A stretch of 15,748 nt of DNA. Source: an uncultured Pseudorhodobacter sp. (GTDB taxonomy: Bacteria; Pseudomonadota; Alphaproteobacteria; Rhodobacterales; Rhodobacteraceae). The stretch spans positions 1-15,748 of the forward strand of contig CALEMZ010000231.1 of the NCBI GenBank assembly GCA_937910975.1, written 5' to 3'. Position 1 is the stretch's first letter; the number at the start of each line of letters is the position of its first letter. Shown one piece after another: positions 6,999 through 12,927 of the stretch. The translations under genes and the position numbers were made by a program. The notes below the pieces were generated by a model. That model saw only the letters and a program-made list of their open reading frames with translations, was not told where the DNA came from and ran no database searches.

Positions 6999-8354
6999 AT
7001 GACGAAATGGACCGATACGATACCAGACGCCGCCAAGGCCTATATTGAGGGACGGCGGCTTGATGAGGTGGAATGCATCATCGCCGATATCGCGGGGGTG
7101 GCGCGAGGCAAGGCGATGCCTGCGTCGAAATTCGCGACGCAGAAGAATTACTATTTGCCTAACTCGATCTTTTTACAAACAATTACGGGGGAGTGGGCAG
7201 ATAATCCGACGGGGCTGTTCACCGAGCCGGATATGGTTTTGGTGCCGGATTATTCAACCACCACAGCGGCCCCCTGGACCGCAGATATCACCATGCAGGT
7301 GATCCATGATGCGCAAGATCAGCAGGGCAACCCGGTGCCAACCGCACCACGCAACGTGCTCAAGCGGATTGTGGCGCTTTACAATGCGCGGGGATGGCAG
7401 CCGGTCGTGGCCCCGGAGATGGAGTTCTTTCTGACCGCGCGCAACCTTGACCCAAACATGCCAGTGATGCCCCCGATGGGACGCTCAGGCCGCCGGGCGG
7501 CGGGCAAGCAGGCCTACTCGATGTCGGCCATCGATGAATATGGCAAGGTGATCGACGATATCTATGATTTTGCCGAAGCGCAGGGCCTGGAGATCGACGG
7601 GATATTGCAAGAGGGCGGCGCGGGTCAGGTGGAGATCAACCTCGCGCATGGCGACCCGGTGCGGTTGGCAGACGAGGTCTTTTTCTTCAAGCGCCTGATC
7701 CGCGAGGCGGCGTTGCGGCATGATTGTTTTGCGACCTTCATGGCCAAACCGATCGAGGGGGAGCCGGGATCAGCGATGCATATCCATCATTCGGTGGTGG
7801 ATATTGCGACGGGCAAGAACATCTTTTCCGCCGAAGACGGTTCGGAAACTGATGCCTTCTTGCATTTCATTGCTGGGATGCAGAACCACACGCCCGCTGC
7901 CGTGGCGCTGCTTGCACCCTATGTGAACAGCTATCGCCGCTATGTGCCGGATTTTGCAGCCCCCATCAATCTGGAATGGGGCCGCGACAACCGCACCACC
8001 GGGCTGCGTGTGCCGATCTCCGGGCCGGAGGCGCGGCGGTTGGAAAACCGTTTGGCTGGAATGGATTGCAACCCCTATCTGGGGCTGGCGGCCTCATTGG
8101 CCTGCGGTTATCTGGGGCTGATCGAGGGCACGATGCCGCGCGATGAATGCAGGGGCGATGCCTACAACATCGAAACTGACCTGCCCTATACCCTCGGCGA
8201 TGCCTTGGACCTGCTGGAGCAGGACACTGCACTGTGCGATGCTTTGGGCTCGGAGTTTTGCAAGGTTTACGATTCTGTAAAACGCAACGAATACAAAGAG
8301 TTCCTACAGGTCATCAGCCCATGGGAACGCGAGCATCTGTTGCTGAACGTATGA
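6999..8354 (+). CDS. puuA: Glutamine-synthetase-like ligase 2 (PuuA-type gamma-glutamylputrescine synthetase)
   Basis: This is an ATP-dependent ligase predicted to form a gamma-glutamyl amide of an amine. The 451 residues keep the GS catalytic set: PEMEFFL with E140 and E142, QEGGAGQVEINL with E205 and E212, GSAMHIHHS with H261, NSYRRYVP (310-317), DNRTTGLRVP (330-339) and RLENRLAGMDCNPYL with E349. The N-terminal DIAGVARGKAMP (30-41) is a PuuA-family feature. It differs widely from ligase 1 (for example GQVEINL against GQFEVNL), so the two are old paralogs, not a recent duplication. Its stop overlaps the start of the PuuB-type oxidase (ATGA, 8351-8354), which would consume its product. The symbol rests on this pairing; the true substrate may not be putrescine. 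Confidence 0.87.
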   Translation: MTKWTDTIPDAAKAYIEGRRLDEVECIIADIAGVARGKAMPASKFATQKNYYLPNSIFLQTITGEWADNPTGLFTEPDMVLVPDYSTTTAAPWTADITMQVIHDAQDQQGNPVPTAPRNVLKRIVALYNARGWQPVVAPEMEFFLTARNLDPNMPVMPPMGRSGRRAAGKQAYSMSAIDEYGKVIDDIYDFAEAQGLEIDGILQEGGAGQVEINLAHGDPVRLADEVFFFKRLIREAALRHDCFATFMAKPIEGEPGSAMHIHHSVVDIATGKNIFSAEDGSETDAFLHFIAGMQNHTPAAVALLAPYVNSYRRYVPDFAAPINLEWGRDNRTTGLRVPISGPEARRLENRLAGMDCNPYLGLAASLACGYLGLIEGTMPRDECRGDAYNIETDLPYTLGDALDLLEQDTALCDALGSEFCKVYDSVKRNEYKEFLQVISPWEREHLLLNV

Positions 8355-9646
8355 ATCTTTTGCATGCTAATGACAAGGCGGGGGAATACCCCGCCTCATA
8401 CTACGCCGCGACGGCCAATGCATTGGCCCCTTTTGCGCCACTCAAGGGCCAGGTGACGGCGGATGTCTGCATTATTGGCGGTGGCTATACCGGGCTGTCG
8501 GCGGCGTTGCACTGCGCGCAGGCGGGGTTGAGCGTAGTACTGCTGGAGGCGCATCGCGTGGGCTTTGGGGCCTCGGGGCGCAATGGCGGGCAGGTCGGAT
8601 CAGGCCAGCGGCTGGAGCAAGACGCGCTGGAGAAGATGGCCGGGCGCGAGGCCGCCCACGCGCTGTGGGATATGGGGCAAGAGGCCAAGGATCTGGTGCG
8701 CGATCTGGCAGGCTCGATGGGCTTGCCGTTCCATCCGGGCGTGGCCCATGCCTGCTACGCCCAATCGGAAGTGGACCACACCCACCGCTACGCCGAAAAG
8801 CTGGCGCGCGATTACGGCTATAACCAGATCGAGCCGCTGGACAAGGCGGGCATCGGCGCGCTGATCGGCTCGGATCGCTTTGCTGGCGGCGAGGTGGATC
8901 GCGGCGCGGGGCATTTGCACCCGCTCAATTTCGCGCTTGGGCTGGCCCGCGCAGCGGCAGAGGCAGGCGCGCGCATCCATGAGCGCTCAGAGGTGCTCCT
9001 TATCAAGCACGGGCTGCGGCCCATCGTGCAAACCGGGCAAGGCCGGGTGAGCTGCAACCATGTGATTCTGGCAGGCAATGGCTATCTGGGCGGGCTGGAA
9101 CGCAAAGTTGCGGCCCGCGTGATGCCGATCAACAATTTCATTCTGGCCACCGAACCTCTGGGCGCGCAGGCCAAGGACATTCTGGCCGAGAATATTGCGG
9201 TGGCCGATACCAAATTCGTGGTGAATTACTGGCGCTTGTCGGACGAGGGGCGGCTGCTGTTTGGCGGCGGTGAAAGCTATGGTTATCGCTTCCCCGACAT
9301 TCTCAAAACCGTGCGCAAACCGATGCTGGCGGTTTATCCGCAACTGGCAGAGGCGCGGATCGATTATGCTTGGGGCGGCACACTGGCGATCACGATGAAC
9401 CGGATGCCCTGCTTTGCGCGGCCCCATGCAAATGTACTTTCAGCCTCAGGCTATTCGGGGCATGGGGTGGCGCTGGCCACCTTGGCAGGCAAGCTGATGG
9501 CGCAGGCGGTGCAAGGCCAGGCGGCCGGGTTTGACGTAATGGCTACCCTGCCCCAACCGCGTTTCCCCGGCGGGGCCGCGCTGCGCTGGCCGCTTCTGGT
9601 TGCGGCGATGAGCTGGTATTCCTTGCGTGACCGACTGGGCGTTTAA
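8351..9646 (+). CDS. puuB: Gamma-glutamylputrescine oxidase-type FAD oxidoreductase
   Basis: This is a flavoprotein of the D-amino-acid-oxidase fold that oxidises the gamma-glutamyl amine to an aldehyde, with release of ammonia and H2O2. The 431 residues begin at ATG 8351 (ATGA overlap with ligase 2). The frame is open further upstream to 8234, but that stretch lies inside ligase 2 and is rejected. SYYAATANALAPF at the N-terminus, the dinucleotide-binding GGGYTG (43-48) with E66, VGFGASGRNGGQVGSGQ, GHLHPLNFALG, SGYSGHGVA and the C-terminal YSLRDRLGV closely match E. coli PuuB as I recall it. This is the firmest pathway-specific assignment in the window. No aldehyde dehydrogenase or aminotransferase follows; the PHB locus begins instead. 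Confidence 0.92.
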   Translation: MNLLHANDKAGEYPASYYAATANALAPFAPLKGQVTADVCIIGGGYTGLSAALHCAQAGLSVVLLEAHRVGFGASGRNGGQVGSGQRLEQDALEKMAGREAAHALWDMGQEAKDLVRDLAGSMGLPFHPGVAHACYAQSEVDHTHRYAEKLARDYGYNQIEPLDKAGIGALIGSDRFAGGEVDRGAGHLHPLNFALGLARAAAEAGARIHERSEVLLIKHGLRPIVQTGQGRVSCNHVILAGNGYLGGLERKVAARVMPINNFILATEPLGAQAKDILAENIAVADTKFVVNYWRLSDEGRLLFGGGESYGYRFPDILKTVRKPMLAVYPQLAEARIDYAWGGTLAITMNRMPCFARPHANVLSASGYSGHGVALATLAGKLMAQAVQGQAAGFDVMATLPQPRFPGGAALRWPLLVAAMSWYSLRDRLGV

Positions 9647-9647
9647 C

Positions 9648-9710
9648 GCCCGCCCCCCGCTGATTTCATCTTTGCAAAAATACGCAAAACACGGCCAGCC
9701 GGGGGCGGGC
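9648..9710. repeat. Long-range inverted repeat around an AT-rich core, between convergent puuB and phaR
   Basis: GCCCGCCCCCCGCTG (9648-9662) is the reverse complement, with one mismatch, of CAGCCGGGGGCGGGC (9696-9710). The 33-bp core is AT-rich and contains TTTCATCTTTGCAAAAATACGC. On the minus strand the core reads GCGTATTTTTGCAAAGATGAAA, which from memory resembles a motif often seen beside gene ends in Rhodobacteraceae genomes. The right arm is shared with the phaR terminator hairpin. Confidence 0.65.
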
Positions 9711-9715
9711 CGTGT
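9677..9715 (-). terminator. Rho-independent terminator of phaR
   Basis: Read on the minus strand, ACACGGCC (complement of 9708-9715) pairs with GGCCGTGT (complement of 9689-9696) around an 11-base GC-rich loop. It is followed by a T-rich run, TTTTGCGTATTTTT. It begins about 20 bp past the phaR stop. The stem is short but GC-rich, and the T-tract is interrupted by GCG. Confidence 0.6.
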
Positions 9716-9734
9716 AATTGGCGCAAGACCCCGG

Positions 9735-10295
9735 TCAGAGTTTGGAAAGCTTCTTTTGCAACTCGGCCAGTTGGGCCTTGATATCACGCAGTTCATCGGA
9801 CTCGCTTGGCGGCTTTTCCGCCTCATCCGCAGCGGGGGCTGTGTTGCTCCAGCCAGGCATCCCGCCCATGATGGTTTTCAGGAAAGCTTCTTGCTGTTTG
9901 CGCATCGCATCAAACCCCGGCACTGCGGCCATCGGGTTTGGCACTTTGGTCAGGTTTTCCACTATTTTTGTTTGGTTATCGCGCAGCATATCGAAGGAGG
10001 CAGACAGAAACTGCGGCACGATAGAGCCGACCCCGCTTGTATAGCTGCGCACCAGATCATTGAGCACATTGGTGGGCAAAACGCTTTCGCCCTTGCTTTC
10101 ATGCTCCGCCACGATTTGCAGCAAGTATTGGCGGGTCAGATCATCGCCGGATTTCAGATCAATGATCTGCACCTCACGCCCTTTTCGGATGAAGCCTGCG
10201 ATGTCTTCCAGCGTCACATAATCAGACGTTTCGGTGTTATAGAGGCGACGGCTCGCGTAACGCTTTATCAGCAGTGGCTTCTCTGTCTCGGCCAT
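9735..10295 (-). CDS. phaR: PHB-responsive transcriptional repressor PhaR
   Basis: This is a cytoplasmic repressor that binds DNA at TGC-rich sites and, in studied alphaproteobacteria, lets go when PHB granules form. Of 186 residues, about 8-66 form the PHA-accumulation regulator DNA-binding domain, starting LLIKRYASRRLYNTETSDYV and continuing TLEDIAGFIRKGREV. About 67-125 is the PHB_acc region (QYLLQIVAEHES, LVRSYTSGVGSIVPQFLSAS), followed by a Pro/Ala linker and a short coiled coil at 165-186 (ELRDIKAQLAELQKKLSKL). The start ATG (10295-10293) follows a GGGGGG stretch. The preceding DNA carries an 8-bp inverted repeat of the same TGC type as the phaP operator, indicating autoregulation. Confidence 0.95.
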   Translation of the reverse strand: MAETEKPLLIKRYASRRLYNTETSDYVTLEDIAGFIRKGREVQIIDLKSGDDLTRQYLLQIVAEHESKGESVLPTNVLNDLVRSYTSGVGSIVPQFLSASFDMLRDNQTKIVENLTKVPNPMAAVPGFDAMRKQQEAFLKTIMGGMPGWSNTAPAADEAEKPPSESDELRDIKAQLAELQKKLSKL

Positions 10296-10313
10296 TTTGC
10301 CCCCCGTTATTGT

Positions 10314-10342
10314 TGCACTGCAGTAAAGCTTAGGGCAGTGCA
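10314..10342 (-). promoter_or_regulatory. Candidate PhaR autoregulatory operator upstream of phaR
   Basis: TGCACTGC (10314-10321) and GCAGTGCA (10335-10342) form a perfect 8-bp inverted repeat with a 13-bp spacer, 19 bp before the phaR start. The right-hand copy belongs to a 17-base sequence (10335-10351) that recurs in reverse orientation in the phaP regulatory region at 10959-10975. TGC-rich repeats are the reported recognition type for PhaR. Binding here is inferred. No clear -35/-10 pair was resolved. Confidence 0.6.
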
Positions 10343-10381
10343 GAATAAAAGAAAAGAGCGGGCTTACAAAAGCCCGCTCTT
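10341..10381 (-). terminator. Rho-independent terminator of phaP
   Basis: On the minus strand AAGAGCGGGCTT (complement of 10370-10381) pairs perfectly with AAGCCCGCTCTT (complement of 10354-10365) around a 4-base loop. It is followed by a T-rich tail, TTCTTTTATT. It lies about 50 bp past the phaP stop. The tail runs into the 17-base repeat of the phaR operator, so terminator and operator overlap. Confidence 0.88.
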
Positions 10382-10431
10382 GGCGTTTCTACCGACAGGG
10401 AGGGTGCCGGGATGCGCCCAATCCTTGCGGA

Positions 10432-10881
10432 TTATTTCGCAGCAGCTGCCACTTTTTTTGCAGCGCTCTGCACGTCAGCCGTGGCCTTTTTGACAGCAGC
10501 CGAAGTTTCTTCGGAGATATCTTTGCCAGCAGACAGCATCATTTCAACAGTTTCCATCTGCACTTTTTTCGCAATTTCAGCGAAAGAGGCCAGGTTTTCA
10601 GCAGCCATTTCAGCGGCAACCGAAGCGAAATCGGTCGCGGCTTTGGTGTAATCTGCCGGGTCAGCCTTGGCTTTGGAAACATCAGCAACTTTTGCAAAAG
10701 TGTCTTTTGCCCATTTCGAAGTGATCTCGGTGGACTTTTCAGCAGCTTCCAGCGCCACTTTCGACATTTTCTCAGCCATAGCGGCCTGGGTCTTGAACGC
10801 GTTCTGGAATGCAGCATTGTCAACTGGGAACGCAGCCATCATGTCCTGAACCATTTTCGTCATATCCGGGGTCTTGGTCAT
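10432..10881 (-). CDS. phaP: Phasin, PHB granule-associated protein (PhaP)
   Basis: This small amphipathic protein coats PHB granules. The 149 residues are almost wholly helical, rich in Ala and Lys, without Cys or a signal peptide. They contain heptad-like stretches such as MAEKMSKVALEAAEKSTEI (35-53) and FASVAAEMAAENLASFAEI, and a lysine/alanine tail (SAAKKVAAAAK) that could grip the granule or DNA. Length and composition fit the alphaproteobacterial Phasin_2 family. ATG 10881 has a good ribosome binding site, GGAGAA (complement of 10887-10892). It has its own promoter candidate and operator and a strong terminator, as expected for an abundant protein whose gene is the main PhaR target. Confidence 0.92.
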   Translation of the reverse strand: MTKTPDMTKMVQDMMAAFPVDNAAFQNAFKTQAAMAEKMSKVALEAAEKSTEITSKWAKDTFAKVADVSKAKADPADYTKAATDFASVAAEMAAENLASFAEIAKKVQMETVEMMLSAGKDISEETSAAVKKATADVQSAAKKVAAAAK

Positions 10882-10928
10882 TCTATTTCTCCAAATAAGC
10901 GGAAGCTATCCCGCGATTCCTTGAAGAC

Positions 10929-10957
10929 AATATAGATGCTGCGCCGCAGCATTGCAA
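10929..10957 (-). promoter_or_regulatory. phaP promoter with a PhaR palindrome in its spacer
   Basis: On the minus strand TTGCAA (complement of 10952-10957) and TATATT (complement of 10929-10934) are separated by exactly 17 bp, a good sigma-70-type pair. The spacer holds ATGCTGC-GCC-GCAGCAT (10936-10952), a perfect 7-bp inverted repeat containing CTGC-N3-GCAG, the site reported for Rhodobacter sphaeroides PhaR as I recall it. A repressor there would block RNA polymerase. The predicted transcription start is near 10922, leaving a leader of about 40 bases. Confidence 0.7.
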
Positions 10958-10999
10958 GCTTTTATTCTGCACTGCGGCATTTACAGCTTGCAATGCTGC
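10946..10999. repeat. Perfect 15-bp inverted repeat in the phaC-phaP intergenic region
   Basis: GCAGCATTGCAAGCT (10946-10960) and AGCTTGCAATGCTGC (10985-10999) are exact reverse complements, separated by 24 bp that hold CTGCACTGCGG (10967-10977), an imperfect PhaR-type box. Each arm ends in half of a CTGC-N3-GCAG palindrome (10939-10949 and 10996-11006). No T-run follows on either strand. It reads as a multi-site operator rather than a terminator. Confidence 0.75.
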
Positions 11000-11006
11000 A
11001 ATGCAG
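10996..11006. promoter_or_regulatory. Distal PhaR box CTGC-AAT-GCAG behind phaC
   Basis: CTGCAATGCAG is a CTGC-N3-GCAG palindrome, identical in all 11 bases to the box between phaC and phaZ (12849-12859). It lies 13 bp beyond the phaC stop and about 40 bp upstream of the phaP -35, where it could act as a secondary operator. Confidence 0.55.
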
Positions 11007-11018
11007 AATGCGCATGGC

Positions 11019-12824
11019 TCAGCCCGTGATCGAAGGCTTTGGCGTGGCGCTGACATAGGTTCCGGGGGCCAAAGCGAGCACCGGGTTATCCGGGCCACCC
11101 GGCGTGCGGGCGGGTCGCTTCTTGCCCGATTGCCCAGCAAGCCATTCACCCCAGCGCGGCCACCAGCTTTCCTTGCGGAAGGTCGCCCCGGCCAGAAATT
11201 CTTCGGGCGTCGTCATCGGCGCGTCATTGGTGTAATGGCCGTACTTCTGCTTACTCGGCGGGTTGACGATCCCTGCGATATGGCCCGATTGCGCCATGAT
11301 GAAGGTTTTATCCTTGGAGCCAAACTGCGCGATGCTTCGGTAGCTGCTTTTCCAGGCCGCGATATGATCGGTTTCGCAGGCAATCGCACAGATTGGGATC
11401 TTTATGCTGGACAGGCTGACCGGTTCGCCAAAGACAGGAAAGACACCTTTGGCCAGCCCATTATCCCTGCAAAGGCCCCGAATATATTCGACTGCCATTT
11501 TTGCTGGAAGATTGGTGCCATCGCCGTTCCAGAACAATAGGTCAAACGCAGGTGGGGCCTCGCCCATCATGTAGCTTTTGATAGCGGGCTGGTAGATCAG
11601 GTCATTGGAGCGCAGGTATGAGAACGTGCGCGACATAAAGGTCTTGTCCAGTACGCCATCCGCGCTGACCTGCCGCTCAATGCCATCAATGAAATCATCC
11701 GAAAGGAACACACCCACCTCTCCGGGATCGGAGAAATCGGTGAGGGTGGTGAAGAAGGTGGCGGATTTGACAGTCTTGTCGTCTGCCTTGGTCAAATGCG
11801 CAAGCGTCAGAGAAAGCGTGGTGCCTGCAATGCAATAGCCCACGGTATTGACCTGTTTGGTGCCGCAAATGCGCCGCACCTCGGCCATGGCGCGCAGATA
11901 GCCGTCACGGATGTAATCATCCATGCCGACATCGGCATAAGACGCATCAGGGTTTACCCAGGAGACGACAAACAGCGTAAAGCCCTGATCAACAATCCAT
12001 TTGATCAGGCTGTTTTGCGGCTTGAGATCCATGATGTAGAATTTGTTGATCCATGGCGGAAATATCACCAGCGGAATGTCATGCACAGTTTCGGTGGTGG
12101 GGCTGTACTGGATCAACTCCATCATCTTGTTGCGATAGACGACCGCGCCGGGGGTGGTGGCGATGTTCTCTCCCACCTTGAACGCGGCTTTATCGGCCAG
12201 AGTCACCAGAAGGTCGCCGTCGTTGCCCTCGATATCGCGGACAAGGTTCTCAAGCCCGGCCACAAGGCTTTCGCCATCGGTCTGCACGGCCCGCTCCAGC
12301 GCGTCGGGGTTGGTACCCAGAAAATTGGTGGGCGAGAGCATATCGACGATCTGGCGCGTGAAATATTCAACACGACGTTTGTCCCCCGGCTCCAGATGCT
12401 CCAAACCGTCCACAGTGCTGGATATCAGTTCGGAATTCAGTAAATACTGTTGTTTCAGATAGTTAAAGAAGGGATGGTCTTCCCAAAGCGGGTTGGAAAA
12501 GCGCCTATCCTTGGGGGTCGGGTCAGCAGGAGCCTTAAGTTCTCCGCTCCGCATGACCTGCTGCGCATCGACGTAATGTTTCAGGGTCTTGCCCCAGTAA
12601 CTGACCTGGTTCTCAATGATCTTGGATGGGTTCTGCATCATCTCGGCAACATAGGCGGTCGCGGCCTTCATATAAACATCTTGCCCCGGCCCGCTAAGTG
12701 CGGAGTCTGCTGGTTTGCGACGGGCAAGCGCTGCCGTAAGGCGTTTGGACAGCTCCTCAACCTTCGCTAGGTTTGCGTTCAGCCGCGCCAAGCGGGCGTC
12801 TGCCTCATTCTGAGTTGTTGCCAT
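11019..12824 (-). CDS. phaC: Class I poly-beta-hydroxybutyrate synthase (PhaC)
   Basis: This enzyme polymerises (R)-3-hydroxybutyryl-CoA on the granule surface. From ATG 12824 it has 601 residues, the usual class I length. The variable N-terminal domain is followed by the SNPLWEDHPFFNYLKQQYLL region, the catalytic alpha/beta fold with lipase-like box GYCIAGT (nucleophile C331), the aspartate in CETDHIAAW (D486) and the general-base histidine in SGHIAGIVNPP (H515). The C-terminus contains the conserved APGTYV, then a short extra tail (SATPKPSITG). The frame is also open from GTG 12839, giving five more residues (MGKFK); I prefer the ATG, since AGGTGG lies 13 bp upstream. It is divergent from phaZ, and phaP follows on the same strand after 137 bp. 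Confidence 0.95.
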   Translation of the reverse strand: MATTQNEADARLARLNANLAKVEELSKRLTAALARRKPADSALSGPGQDVYMKAATAYVAEMMQNPSKIIENQVSYWGKTLKHYVDAQQVMRSGELKAPADPTPKDRRFSNPLWEDHPFFNYLKQQYLLNSELISSTVDGLEHLEPGDKRRVEYFTRQIVDMLSPTNFLGTNPDALERAVQTDGESLVAGLENLVRDIEGNDGDLLVTLADKAAFKVGENIATTPGAVVYRNKMMELIQYSPTTETVHDIPLVIFPPWINKFYIMDLKPQNSLIKWIVDQGFTLFVVSWVNPDASYADVGMDDYIRDGYLRAMAEVRRICGTKQVNTVGYCIAGTTLSLTLAHLTKADDKTVKSATFFTTLTDFSDPGEVGVFLSDDFIDGIERQVSADGVLDKTFMSRTFSYLRSNDLIYQPAIKSYMMGEAPPAFDLLFWNGDGTNLPAKMAVEYIRGLCRDNGLAKGVFPVFGEPVSLSSIKIPICAIACETDHIAAWKSSYRSIAQFGSKDKTFIMAQSGHIAGIVNPPSKQKYGHYTNDAPMTTPEEFLAGATFRKESWWPRWGEWLAGQSGKKRPARTPGGPDNPVLALAPGTYVSATPKPSITG

Positions 12825-12846
12825 CTTAAACTTTCCCACCTATATT
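12818..12846 (+). promoter_or_regulatory. Candidate phaZ promoter
   Basis: TTGCCA (12818-12823) and TATATT (12841-12846) are 17 bp apart, the same -10 hexamer and spacing as the phaP promoter. The predicted start of transcription, near 12853, falls in the PhaR box that directly follows. The -35 lies inside the first codons of the divergent phaC. Confidence 0.45.
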
Positions 12847-12847
12847 C

Positions 12848-12860
12848 GCTGCAATGCAGC
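12848..12860. promoter_or_regulatory. PhaR box between divergent phaC and phaZ
   Basis: GCTGC-AAT-GCAGC is a perfect 5-bp inverted repeat with N3, containing CTGC-N3-GCAG. It lies 24 bp before the phaC ATG and 68 bp before the phaZ ATG. It could repress both genes at once. A phaC -10 was not clearly resolved on the minus strand. Confidence 0.65.
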
Positions 12861-12918
12861 ATAGTCGTCGCGCGCCAAGTTGGAAACGCCCCGAATCCGC
12901 CGCAACCCTGAAGGCCTT

Positions 12919-12922
12919 GGAG
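12919..12922 (+). promoter_or_regulatory. Shine-Dalgarno that decides the phaZ start
   Basis: GGAG at 12919-12922 is 5 bp before ATG 12928. It favours this start over the in-frame TTG at 12880, which has no comparable site. Confidence 0.65.
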
Positions 12923-12927
12923 ATGAT

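Noticed and set aside
8234..8350. Upstream extension of the puuB frame by 39 codons
   Set aside because: It lies inside ligase 2. PuuB homology begins just after ATG 8351, which gives the normal length and an ATGA coupling.
9627..10493. 288-codon open frame on the plus strand
   Set aside because: It is antisense to phaR, which has clear domain motifs, and runs through terminators and operator sequences.
10946..10999. Reading the 15-bp inverted repeat as the phaC terminator
   Set aside because: The loop is 24 bases and no T-run follows on the minus strand; the content of CTGC/GCAG boxes fits an operator better.
12880..12927. TTG start for phaZ, 16 codons earlier
   Set aside because: There is no ribosome binding site, while ATG 12928 has GGAG at 5 bp; the extra residues do not look like a conserved N-terminus.
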